Source of the DNA: UBA1568 sp964488025 | GTDB lineage: Bacteria > Patescibacteriota > Minisyncoccia > Moranbacterales > UBA1568 | Length of the DNA: 64,000 bases | Assembly: GCA_964488025.1 (NCBI GenBank) | Contig: CAZATJ010000002.1 | Location: 40,740-104,739 of the forward strand | Direction: 5' to 3' | In this document: positions 35,056-42,136 of the stretch, one piece after another | How positions within the stretch are numbered: position 1 is the stretch's first letter | How the letters are laid out: every line of letters begins with the position of its first letter | Position numbers and translations under genes: made by a program | The notes under the pieces: generated by a model | What the model was told of the DNA's origin: nothing | The model's input: only the letters and a program-made list of their open reading frames with translations | Databases searched by the model: none

Positions 35056-35859
35056 TTAGTCTAATCCCACTTTTCTTTTTTTCCAATGTTCAATGTTACT
35101 GCTAACCTTAATAATTTTAGGTAGTTTGTTATCATTTATTAGCGATGAGTCTAGGACAGGAACCGGAAGAAATTTGAAACTATTGAGCACAGCTTCAACT
35201 TGTTTTCTCTCCGTTTTATTTATAGTGCCTTTATACGAGATGCTATCTTCATAGTAATTACACTGAGAAAGATCAATTTCTTGATCCTTACGTGTGCAAA
35301 TAGTTTGTTTATTGAACACCATATTGCTTCCGAAGAGAAACCCTGACTCATTCCATACACCGCTAGGATAATTTTCAAAATTCGTTATAGTGGCCCATGT
35401 TGATCTGTTTATAAGAGGATAATCAAAAGAAGCCCTTATTTTTTCAGAAAACTTTACGGTTGAAGGTAATGTTACTCCAGGAATGCCTTCTGTTGATATG
35501 CCCTGGGGAGCAATAAGTACAAATGTCCCCTGGGTAAAGTGGCTAGCCCCATTGGCGTTATCAAAAGGATTGTCAGGGCTATTCTTATAGAAAATGATTA
35601 CCGGGTCGGAACCCCTATCAAATTCTTTGTATGTCCAACCATTTGGAAGGACTACTTGAAAATAATATTTTGTATTTGTATATATGTTATTTTCAAAACG
35701 ACTTATAACTTCTTTTTTTGAAGTTTCGGCGGGCGTTATTGTTAAATTTACATGGTCCTTTTTAGGAGTTGATATTTGTAGAGAAAAAAGAGCAACTATT
35801 GTTGCTAAGATTAAAATTATAAAAATGGCTAAAGATGAATTTATTTTTCTGTAAAACAT
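35056..35859 (-). CDS. Membrane-anchored protein of unknown function, probably truncated (array gene)
   Basis: Encodes 267 aa. A hydrophobic anchor (residues 8-27, SLAIFIILILATIVALFSLQ) is followed by an extracytoplasmic domain with YYFQVVLPNGWTYKEF near residue 65, reminiscent of PsbP-like lipoprotein domains. A cysteine pair (TICTRKDQEIDLSQC) may form a disulfide. It ends at a TAA after which the frame continues for 119 codons. A hairpin with T-rich tail (AAGCACC...GGTGCTTTTGTG on the minus strand) lies between repeat R4 and its start. Confidence 0.7.
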   Translation of the reverse strand: MFYRKINSSLAIFIILILATIVALFSLQISTPKKDHVNLTITPAETSKKEVISRFENNIYTNTKYYFQVVLPNGWTYKEFDRGSDPVIIFYKNSPDNPFDNANGASHFTQGTFVLIAPQGISTEGIPGVTLPSTVKFSEKIRASFDYPLINRSTWATITNFENYPSGVWNESGFLFGSNMVFNKQTICTRKDQEIDLSQCNYYEDSISYKGTINKTERKQVEAVLNSFKFLPVPVLDSSLINDNKLPKIIKVSSNIEHWKKRKVGLD

Positions 35860-35910
35860 ATTTTTTTATATCATAACACAAAAGCACCATTTTAGGTGCT
35901 TAAAAGTCTT

Positions 35911-35938
35911 AGCTGAGGCTCTGGGACGATGTTGGAAC
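35911..35938 (-). repeat. Cassette-array repeat R4
   Basis: A consensus copy: minus strand GTTCCAACATCGTCCC ... AGCCTCAGC. A 7-bp hairpin AAGCACC/GGTGCTT with a T-rich tail follows it at 35883-35902. Confidence 0.85.
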
Positions 35939-35971
35939 CTATTTATTGCAAGAATTACCCTAATTAAAGCC

Positions 35972-36754
35972 TTATTCTGTAAATTTGTCTATCCAATTGA
36001 GAAATAGGCTTCTTATCTCCCCTAAATGTTCCTTTTCTCTGAAGGTATGTGGTGCGTTTTTGATAACATGAAACTCTTTTTCTCCTGGCAAAGCATTAAA
36101 CAGGATCCCTACTTGGTCTGGTGGAGTAGCAGTGTCATTCTCCCCAACAATGAGGAGGACGGGCATGGTAAGTTTTGAAGCCTTTGGAAGCAAATCGTAT
36201 TGTAATCTATCGATAATATGTGTCCACGGGAGTCTTTTGATAACCCCTGGTCTGGAAACGCTTTGCTCTTCTTTCCATCCTGTCTTCTCCCATCTCATGA
36301 AGTCATCTGGCTTAAAACGTTTGTGAGCCTCAACGCTCAGTTGACCAGATACAACAGGAGAAATCGGCGCGAGCGCTAAAACTTTTTCAGGATATCTTTC
36401 TGCAAAGAGTGCTGTGCAGATACCGCCTAAACTATGACCAGAAAGGGCAAAGAGCTCTTGATACCACACCTGATCTTTCGCCCAAGAAATCACATCCTCC
36501 AGATCCTCGTAGTAGTTCGTAATAGTGGCATCTTCGTATTTTCCGTCACTCTCACCGAAGGTATTGGTTGTATCAAAGCGTACAACAGTAAATCCTCGTT
36601 CCTGGAAGGCGTTTGCAATAGTGATAATATGATTTTGTTCCTTGAAACCACCAAGTCCGTGCATGACAAAGGCCAATCCGTTCTGATTCTCAGTTTGTTC
36701 AACAATCACAGAAACATTCTGTTCTTTGCGATTTTTGATAAAAAGTTTTTGCAT
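35972..36754 (-). CDS. Alpha/beta hydrolase (array gene)
   Basis: Encodes 260 aa, no signal peptide. It has the oxyanion-region GLAFVMHGLGGFKEQ near residue 27, nucleophile elbow ALSGHSLGGICTALF near 105, acid in LLIVGENDTATPP near 210, and His in IKNAPHTFREKEH near 237. It resembles serine aminopeptidase S33 or esterase-like proteins. It is bounded by repeats R4 and R5. The substrate is unknown. Confidence 0.88.
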   Translation of the reverse strand: MQKLFIKNRKEQNVSVIVEQTENQNGLAFVMHGLGGFKEQNHIITIANAFQERGFTVVRFDTTNTFGESDGKYEDATITNYYEDLEDVISWAKDQVWYQELFALSGHSLGGICTALFAERYPEKVLALAPISPVVSGQLSVEAHKRFKPDDFMRWEKTGWKEEQSVSRPGVIKRLPWTHIIDRLQYDLLPKASKLTMPVLLIVGENDTATPPDQVGILFNALPGEKEFHVIKNAPHTFREKEHLGEIRSLFLNWIDKFTE

Positions 36755-36762
36755 AGATTTTC

Positions 36763-36837
36763 GTGCTGAGGCTCTGGGATTTATCCGCCTCGGGAGGACG
36801 AAGCCCGCCTGAACGATTCATTCGGGCAAGTTGGAAC
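36763..36837 (-). repeat. Cassette-array repeat R5 with internal hairpins
   Basis: The two ends match the consensus (GTGCTGAGGCTCTGGGA and AGTTGGAAC on the plus strand), but 47 extra bases lie between them. The insert contains GCCCG ... CGGGC with an inner TGAA/TTCA pair. The stop codon of the GNAT gene directly abuts the repeat. Confidence 0.85.
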
Positions 36838-37311
36838 CTATTTTAAGTCCATTAACCAGATTTGACCCTTTTCTCCGTCTGGAGCGATTGCTACCCCAAC
36901 CCTCCTAAATTCGGAGTTGTCATGAAACCCCCAAGAGTCTTGGTGGGTGACTCCACTGAAAAACACCGCTTCTTGGTATCCTTCTTTTTTTGCCTCATCA
37001 ACTTGTAAGTTTCGTAACGCAGTCCCAATTCCTTTTCCTTGATATTTCGCTGCTACCACGTAGAATTCGATGACCTTGTCGGTTTTTGTATACTGCTTCA
37101 TACGTTCAGGCGCTTCTCGAGATGCAACAACACCAACCACTTCTCCATTTTCTGCAGCAACAAACCATTTAAGACCCTGAATGCCTGTTTTCAAACGCTC
37201 TGATAGGTGGTGCCGAAAGTCACCCGACCAGTAGAGGTCGAAAATTTTCTCAACCTCTACAATGTCTCGAGATTCGAGCTTCCGAATAGTTTCATTAAAC
37301 ATATGCAGCAC
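36838..37311 (-). CDS. GNAT family N-acetyltransferase (array gene)
   Basis: Encodes 157 aa. It has the acetyl-CoA pyrophosphate loop AAKYQGKGIGTALRN near residue 90 (Q-x-x-G-x-G/A) and the preceding strand VIEFYVVA, with a C-terminal strand after FHDNSEFRRVGVAI. The N terminus has two Met (1 and 4). It acetylates an unknown amine. Its frame ends AAA TAG directly at the edge of repeat R5, as does the NUDIX gene at R6. Confidence 0.88.
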   Translation of the reverse strand: MLHMFNETIRKLESRDIVEVEKIFDLYWSGDFRHHLSERLKTGIQGLKWFVAAENGEVVGVVASREAPERMKQYTKTDKVIEFYVVAAKYQGKGIGTALRNLQVDEAKKEGYQEAVFFSGVTHQDSWGFHDNSEFRRVGVAIAPDGEKGQIWLMDLK

Positions 37312-37330
37312 TTTCTTCTTTTAAATATTT

Positions 37331-37377
37331 TGCTGAGACCCTGGGATTTATCCGCCTCGGGCGGACGAAGTTAGAAC
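37331..37377 (-). repeat. Cassette-array repeat R6 with internal hairpin
   Basis: It has the consensus ends, with a central 19-bp insertion forming TCCGCC-TCG-GGCGGA. The right end reads GTTAGAAC instead of GTTGGAAC. The TAG stop of the NUDIX gene overlaps it by one base. Confidence 0.85.
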
Positions 37378-37835
37378 TATTTTAACTTCTCTGGTTGATA
37401 AATCTTCCTATCTTTAAAATTTCTCAGAGTTAATGCTGTTGCCTCGAAAAGGTTCTCTGGCAGGGCATCAAGCGGAAACCACTGCCATCCTTGGCACTTG
37501 TCAGGCTCCATTGTTTTAGGCTCGCCCACCTCATATTTTCCTAGGACGCCGAGATTGAGATAATGTTTGTTATCTGTAACAATATACCTCATTTCATCAC
37601 AGACAGAAACGAGCTCGAATTCCTCAATATCAAGATCAGTTTCTTCTTTTACTTCGCGCTTCGCCGTCTCAAATACTGTTTCGCCAAATTCCAAATGCCC
37701 CCCTGGAAAAGACCACTCTCCAGTTCCATGAGAAGCGGTACGCAAACCGAGTAAAACATTTTCCTTGTCATTGAGTATTAAAACTCCAACTCCTACTTTT
37801 GGTCTAAGTTCGCTACCATCTGAGTTCTTCTCCAT
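37377..37835 (-). CDS. NUDIX hydrolase (array gene)
   Basis: Encodes 152 aa. The Nudix box is complete at about residues 45-67: GGHLEFGETVFETAK then REVKEETDL (G-x5-E-x7-R-E-x2-E-E-x-G-type, with D at the last Gly). It starts VGVGVLILNDKENVLLG. The length and sequence fit an 8-oxo-dGTPase/MutT-like or nucleotide-sugar NUDIX enzyme, but specificity is not readable. It is a single-gene module between R6 and R7. Confidence 0.92.
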   Translation of the reverse strand: MEKNSDGSELRPKVGVGVLILNDKENVLLGLRTASHGTGEWSFPGGHLEFGETVFETAKREVKEETDLDIEEFELVSVCDEMRYIVTDNKHYLNLGVLGKYEVGEPKTMEPDKCQGWQWFPLDALPENLFEATALTLRNFKDRKIYQPEKLK

Positions 37836-37855
37836 AAGAGTATGGTTATTTTATA

Positions 37856-37883
37856 AGCTGAGGCTCTGGGAAGAGGCTGGGAT
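37856..37883 (-). repeat. Cassette-array repeat R7 (degenerate)
   Basis: The AGCTGAGGCTCTGGGA half is intact, but the other end reads GAGGCTGGGATG in place of GAAGTTGGAAC. Confidence 0.7.
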
Positions 37884-37885
37884 GT

Positions 37886-38497
37886 TTATAAAGAATTCAA
37901 ATCAATTTTAATTGCGGAGAGGTAATCTGAAAAGGAACTACAATCAGTATATACGAATCCTTGTATACCGAGCGCAGCTGCTGCATCTACATTTGGCTTG
38001 CTGTCGTCAATAAACAGTGACTCTTCCGGTTTTGATTTTGCAAGATCAAGTGTGTGCACATATATTTCTGGTTCTGGCTTCACCATTCCGACAACAGAGG
38101 AGATAACGATTTCCGAAAAGAGACTCTTAAACTCAGGGTATTGAGTATAGACTTTTCTTTCGAAGAAATTATTATTAGCATTAGAAAGAAGAATAGTCTT
38201 GAAACCTTTTTGTTTTAGTTTTTTTATTATTGCAACAAGATCTTTATCTATATTTAGATAGCTATCAATCTCATCACGGAGTTGTGCCTTGCCTGAGGTT
38301 ACACCTTTATAATGTGAAAAATAATCAAGAATGTCATCCTCAGATAAAAGACCTAGATCAAACTGTCTAAAGACCTCATGTAAATTTTCATCTATAAAAT
38401 TATGTTTTACGCTATGCTCTTTGTACCAACTGTTTAGTACGGGACTACATACAACACCGAAACAATCAAAAATAAAAGTTGTGATATTTGTATTCAT
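37886..38497 (-). CDS. HAD-superfamily hydrolase, subfamily IA (array gene)
   Basis: Encodes 203 aa. Motif I is FIFDCFGVVCSPV near residue 9 (D-x-F-G-V-V, second Asp replaced by Phe/Gly as in epoxide hydrolase N-like and haloacid-type members). Motif II is ILLSNANN near residue 100, the Lys is in GMVKPEPEIY near 138, and motif IV is SLFIDDSKPNVDAA near 160. A cap domain sits between motifs I and II. Phosphatase or dehalogenase-type activity is possible. It lies between R7 and R8. Confidence 0.88.
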   Translation of the reverse strand: MNTNITTFIFDCFGVVCSPVLNSWYKEHSVKHNFIDENLHEVFRQFDLGLLSEDDILDYFSHYKGVTSGKAQLRDEIDSYLNIDKDLVAIIKKLKQKGFKTILLSNANNNFFERKVYTQYPEFKSLFSEIVISSVVGMVKPEPEIYVHTLDLAKSKPEESLFIDDSKPNVDAAAALGIQGFVYTDCSSFSDYLSAIKIDLNSL

Positions 38498-38504
38498 AAT
38501 TTGT

Positions 38505-38533
38505 GTGCTGGGCTTATTGGATGCGTTCGGAAC
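38505..38533 (-). repeat. Cassette-array repeat R8 (array end)
   Basis: A variant copy (plus strand GTGCTGGGCTTATTGGATGC ending TTCGGAAC). It is the last recognisable copy at the upstream side of the array. Confidence 0.65.
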
Positions 38534-38622
38534 TGTGGATTGGAGGAAGATCGCCGAGGAACTACGGATATTGTCTCAATCTGTGCCGAAATTGGCGGTT
38601 CTCCGTGCTTGAGTGATGGTGG

Positions 38623-38937
38623 CTATTTCGATTGCTCTCGTAGGTAGGCTTCCGTAAGCTCTTCAGTCTGGCAAGCATCACGGGCTATAATTTGTGATCT
38701 TGTAATGCAATCGTCGAGTTCTTGTTGGAGATTTTCAGGGACTTCATCTCGCATCTTAGACCCCATACCATACGGCCATTTCTTCCGCTCTAAAGCAAAT
38801 ATCTTGTCGTATCTTTCGCCCCGAGCCACGCTTTTAGCAACATTCCTATTCAGGTTATCAACGGATGCTTGAGCAAACTCATCGGTTAGCTCCTTGTCTG
38901 ATTTTTCATCGTTGTTCATAGTCTTTTTCCTAAACAA
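38623..38937 (-). CDS. Small charged protein of unknown function
   Basis: Encodes 104 aa (97 from the second Met at 38919). Highly charged and helical, no membrane segment. Its first Met overlaps the stop of the endonuclease-like gene at 38930 by 8 bp, so the two are probably translationally coupled; a partner or inhibitor role is possible but not shown. No family is recognised. Confidence 0.65.
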   Translation of the reverse strand: MFRKKTMNNDEKSDKELTDEFAQASVDNLNRNVAKSVARGERYDKIFALERKKWPYGMGSKMRDEVPENLQQELDDCITRSQIIARDACQTEELTEAYLREQSK

Positions 38938-39667
38938 TTATATCCCATCGATTGAGGAAGTATCCCATTTCGTGATCTTTATTGCCGAGGAACACTTTGC
39001 CCTCTCGGATCAGTATTCTCACTCTATATCGGCTCCCACCCAAGATTTCTTTGATTGCCTCGTCGTGAACCTGTTTGACCATTTCGTGATACGGCAGAAT
39101 GAGGAAGTCGTTTCCTTTTTCGTTATGGAGCACGAAGATATAATAGACCCCGCCCGAATCGTGCCGTTCAAAGGAGACTTTCCGAACATCAAAATTGTAG
39201 GTGTCGAACTTATTGAGATTTGAGGTTTTGACTTGAACCCCATATAGCTTCCCATCCTTTGTGGCTATAATATCCATTCCAACATCGACACTCATAATAC
39301 TGGCGTTGAAGCCCCGAAAAAGAAGCTCGCTACAAATGAGGTGTTCTCCTCCTTTGCCAACATACCCGCTTTCGATTTTGATCTTTTCTTCCTCAACTTC
39401 TTCGGTGATTTCCTCGATATTTTTCTCGGGTTGCTCAGTGTAGTTTGGGTTGAGGGTGTAGGTGCTTGGAGCGGTTTTGATAAAGCTGGAGTTTTCTCCT
39501 TTTTGCTTGATGTCGGTGATGATTTGCGAGTTCATCGATGAGTCAGGTGTCGCTCCCTCGGTTTCAAGTAGCCCTCTCTCAAGAGCGAGACGGGTGATTT
39601 CTTTGTAATGCAAAGGCTTATTCTCTACTTTCAAAACCTCTACTGCCGAGTGTCGAAACTTGTTCAT
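38930..39667 (-). CDS. HARE-HTH domain plus restriction-endonuclease-like nuclease
   Basis: Encodes 245 aa. Residues 1-75 match a HARE-HTH winged helix (MNKFRHSAVEVLKVENKPLH, then ITRLALERGLLETEGATPDS), found fused to restriction enzymes and in chromatin factors. After an acidic linker, residues ~105-245 look like a PD-(D/E)XK fold: GYVGKGGEHLICSELLFRG, then DVGMDIIATKDGKLYGVQVK, where D, D-x-V and the Q-x-K give the catalytic set. It probably cuts DNA, possibly modified DNA. It heads toward the cassette array in an operon with a HAD gene and a small coupled gene. Confidence 0.82.
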   Translation of the reverse strand: MNKFRHSAVEVLKVENKPLHYKEITRLALERGLLETEGATPDSSMNSQIITDIKQKGENSSFIKTAPSTYTLNPNYTEQPEKNIEEITEEVEEEKIKIESGYVGKGGEHLICSELLFRGFNASIMSVDVGMDIIATKDGKLYGVQVKTSNLNKFDTYNFDVRKVSFERHDSGGVYYIFVLHNEKGNDFLILPYHEMVKQVHDEAIKEILGGSRYRVRILIREGKVFLGNKDHEMGYFLNRWDIIV

Positions 39668-39677
39668 AGCGAGTTTG

Positions 39678-40073
39678 TTATAGGGTTTTCGTAATCTCTA
39701 AGAGTTGATCGGGATTGGTTTTGAGATCGATTGTGATGAGCTTGTCCAATGCTTGGTGCTCGTCTAAGATTTTCTTGTCTCCCTCAAAAGCGTAGTCGTC
39801 GAGCCAATAAAAGTCTTGCGTAAAATCTATCGCCTCGGGTTTCCAAAGCTTCCATTTAGTGGGCTTTATTTTTTCCAAATATGGCACGGCTTCTGGTGGT
39901 AGCTTGCCGACGAGATAAAGGAACGCCGTTGTTGCATCCCCATCGCAATGAGTTGTCAGCCAATAGCAATCAAAGTTCTCGGTAGCAAATTGTAGGAACT
40001 CAACGATATGCGGAGCGGAAACGCCCTGTTTCGTGAGGAGAACCCCGTCAATATCAAGGTAAAGCTTCTTCAT
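39678..40073 (-). CDS. HAD-like protein, short
   Basis: Encodes 131 aa. It opens KKLYLDIDGVLLTKQG (motif I D-x-D-G-V) and has WLTTHCDGDATTAFLYL, where motif II Thr would lie. No cap domain and no clear motif III/IV are seen, except DFYWLDDYAFEGD near residue 90, which could be motif IV. It is similar to small HAD proteins found next to mobile genes. It is divergent from the gene at 40140 with a shared promoter region. Confidence 0.75.
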   Translation of the reverse strand: MKKLYLDIDGVLLTKQGVSAPHIVEFLQFATENFDCYWLTTHCDGDATTAFLYLVGKLPPEAVPYLEKIKPTKWKLWKPEAIDFTQDFYWLDDYAFEGDKKILDEHQALDKLITIDLKTNPDQLLEITKTL

Positions 40074-40092
40074 AAGGCTCTCTATACAACAG

Positions 40093-40122
40093 TTGACTTT
40101 AGTATACTTTGCTTAGTATCAT
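40093..40122 (+). promoter_or_regulatory. Promoter with AGTATACT operator-like palindrome
   Basis: TTGACT (40093-40098) and TATCAT (40117-40122) frame TTTAGTATACTTT (40098-40110). The exact reverse complement of this 13-mer lies at 43276-43288 before the small HTH gene. The palindromic core AGTATACT would sit in the promoter spacer, as for a repressor site. Confidence 0.6.
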
Positions 40123-40139
40123 CAAAGCAAGAGGCTCTT

Positions 40140-41450
40140 ATGTCGAGCCGTATTTTCAAGGCTTTTATGGAAGAAGTAGATCAGTTGGACGAAAAGCAGT
40201 TGGAAGAGTTGGAGGAATTGCAATTCGACATTTTCAACAGTGATATAAACCTTTTGAGCGTTCACATTTTGCTCGAAGCCTTTTATCGTGGCGAGGATAG
40301 CTTGATCCTCGGGGACTTCATCAAGGGCGACTATTGGAAGATTGATGAGATCAGCGAGAATGCACGGGATACAGGAGACTTCTCCTCTACTCAAGACCTC
40401 GTTCTCTCACAGGTGCTCAATACGATAGATGTGTTGAGACTGGGAGATGTGAAGAAAATCACTATTGAGGGGGTAAGTAAAATCCTCGATGCCGTGATGA
40501 AAGAGATGTTGCAATCAAACTTCAAGGGAGGTGAGCTGGATGATATGGCAGGATACTACGCCTCAGTGATCGACAATGTTTTTGATCTCAAGAAAATGTG
40601 GCAAGAGAAGTTTGAGAAAGCGAGTGAAAACAACGAGAAGATGGGAAGTCTTCCAGACTGGTATGATCGAGTAGAGTTGACTACCGATAACTATCATCGA
40701 CACCTTGAGTATGTCGTTACGGTCGGTGCACCTTTCATCCACATCGAGGTTGAGTTCTCAAAGAAAGGAATGAAACGTCTTGAGCAAGAGATGAGAGATT
40801 TCCTGTTCACATTTGCCAATGATGATCTGATCGAAAGAGAGCCGAACTATCGGGAAAAACGTCTCTATTTCTCCAAGCAGTTAGAGAACTTTGTGGAGTA
40901 TCTCAAGAAGTTCCCCGAGATCAACGGTGAGGTCAATATCCCGTTTGAAGCTTTGAGTGAAAACGGCTTTGAGTTTGTGAAAGTTGTAGGCGTTTTAGAG
41001 TATTTGGGAAAGCTCAAAGTTCGTAATTGGGGTGATAAAAGTCTTTGGAATACTAAGTTTCATCAGACCCCGATCACTGTTCAAAGCCTTACCCCATCGA
41101 ATGATCCTGATGATGTCGAGGAAGAAAAAAAAGGGAAACTCAAGTCAGACTTGAGTTTTTCAGAGGAGAAAGGGGTGCTTACGATCGGCGACAAGCAAGC
41201 ATTCTTTCGGAAAAATAGTCTTCAGTATCATTTTGTCAGGATCATATTTTCGGAGCCAAAAGAACTCGGGAAGCAATGGTTTTTCTCTGAAATTGGGGAA
41301 AAATACGACAGCGAAGAAAAGCACGATGATAAGCGGTTTGCCAATATCGCCTATCAGGTAAAACAGAGAATTGCCATTGAGACGAGCATCAGGGATTTCT
41401 TCATCACCACGAAGCAGTCGGTTACAATCAACCCAAAATACCTTCCGTAA
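40140..41450 (+). CDS. Large protein of unknown function from the integrase operon
   Basis: Encodes 436 aa from ATG 40140 (just after the promoter; the open frame extends further upstream but overlaps the divergent HAD gene). Acidic, soluble, with helical N-terminal half (FMEEVDQLDEKQLEELEELQ). The C-terminal ~90 residues (KGVLTIGDKQAFFRKNSLQY, then IAYQVKQRIAIETSIRDFF) look like a winged-helix DNA-binding domain. No family is recognised. It is the first gene of a plus-strand set ending in a tyrosine recombinase. Confidence 0.75.
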   Translation: MSSRIFKAFMEEVDQLDEKQLEELEELQFDIFNSDINLLSVHILLEAFYRGEDSLILGDFIKGDYWKIDEISENARDTGDFSSTQDLVLSQVLNTIDVLRLGDVKKITIEGVSKILDAVMKEMLQSNFKGGELDDMAGYYASVIDNVFDLKKMWQEKFEKASENNEKMGSLPDWYDRVELTTDNYHRHLEYVVTVGAPFIHIEVEFSKKGMKRLEQEMRDFLFTFANDDLIEREPNYREKRLYFSKQLENFVEYLKKFPEINGEVNIPFEALSENGFEFVKVVGVLEYLGKLKVRNWGDKSLWNTKFHQTPITVQSLTPSNDPDDVEEEKKGKLKSDLSFSEEKGVLTIGDKQAFFRKNSLQYHFVRIIFSEPKELGKQWFFSEIGEKYDSEEKHDDKRFANIAYQVKQRIAIETSIRDFFITTKQSVTINPKYLP

Positions 41451-41516
41451 ACTCAAGTCAACTCAAGTAGTCCAAATGATAGCCTGGTCGTAAGATCAGG
41501 TTTTTTCATTGTTCCA

Positions 41517-41741
41517 ATGGACGAAAAGCTACGACAATTCTATTCCCGAATGAGCGGAAAGGAGCTTTCCGAGCAAGAGGCATTCGAGGCGGATAAGAAC
41601 TTCGTCGGACTGTTTGAGTTGTTCATCAGTATCGATAAGCGGAATGAGGAAAAGAAGAAAGCCGATGCCATAGCTCAAGCCTCTCTCGCTAAGCCCTCAT
41701 CAAACGATCGTGTCAAAGATAAACCCTCAAAAAATCAGTAA
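41517..41741 (+). CDS. Small charged protein of unknown function
   Basis: Encodes 74 aa, helical and highly charged. It lies between the 436-aa gene and the HTH gene, whose frame begins 4 bp after this stop. There is no recognisable domain; it may be an accessory factor of the mobile element. Confidence 0.5.
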   Translation: MDEKLRQFYSRMSGKELSEQEAFEADKNFVGLFELFISIDKRNEEKKKADAIAQASLAKPSSNDRVKDKPSKNQ

Positions 41742-41745
41742 GCAT

Positions 41746-42057
41746 ATGCCCTATACGATCAAAGAAATATCGGAGGCTTTGAGTGTTACGGACAAGACCT
41801 GTTTTCGATGGATTGAAAATGGATTGAAGATCATTGCTGGGAGTAAAAACCCGATCTATATTCACGGCTCCGATCTGAAAGAGTTTTTGCGATTGAAGAA
41901 CCTGAAACGGAAAGTTCCACCACTCGGACGGAGCGAGTTTTATTGCCTCACTTGTAAGCGGGCGGTGTCCGCAAAACGAGGGTCGATTGAGGTGTTGAGC
42001 GGAAGAAAAACAGCCCGATGTCGTGCGTGTAACGGCAAGATAAGCCGACTATTCTAA
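41746..42057 (+). CDS. Helix-turn-helix / zinc-ribbon protein (excisionase-like)
   Basis: Encodes 103 aa from ATG 41746 (a GTG at 41710 overlaps the previous gene and is less likely). Residues 1-45 form a MerR/excisionase-type winged helix (YTIKEISEALSVTDKTCFRW). Residues 66-100 hold a C-x2-C ... C-x2-C zinc ribbon (FYCLTCKRA, ARCRACNGKI). It lies about 80 bp before the tyrosine recombinase gene, so it may direct recombination or regulate the element. Confidence 0.78.
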   Translation: MPYTIKEISEALSVTDKTCFRWIENGLKIIAGSKNPIYIHGSDLKEFLRLKNLKRKVPPLGRSEFYCLTCKRAVSAKRGSIEVLSGRKTARCRACNGKISRLF

Positions 42058-42136
42058 CCCTACCAAAGCGACTATCAGATATTCCTTGTTCCCATTCAAA
42101 TGTCCACCTTGAGCCATAATCATAATTTTCAACACT

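Noticed and set aside
34696..35058. Reassigned TAA codon explaining the interrupted array gene.
   Set aside because: TAA ends many intact genes in this window (for example Def-side and array genes), so recoding is not supported.
32718..38533. Array repeats as a CRISPR array.
   Set aside because: Spacing is 250-1200 bp with genes between repeats; there are no short unique spacers and no cas genes.
38538..38612. Plus-strand reading with protein-like VDWRKIAEELR next to repeat R8.
   Set aside because: Too short, no start codon or ribosome binding site; it may be a remnant but cannot be supported.
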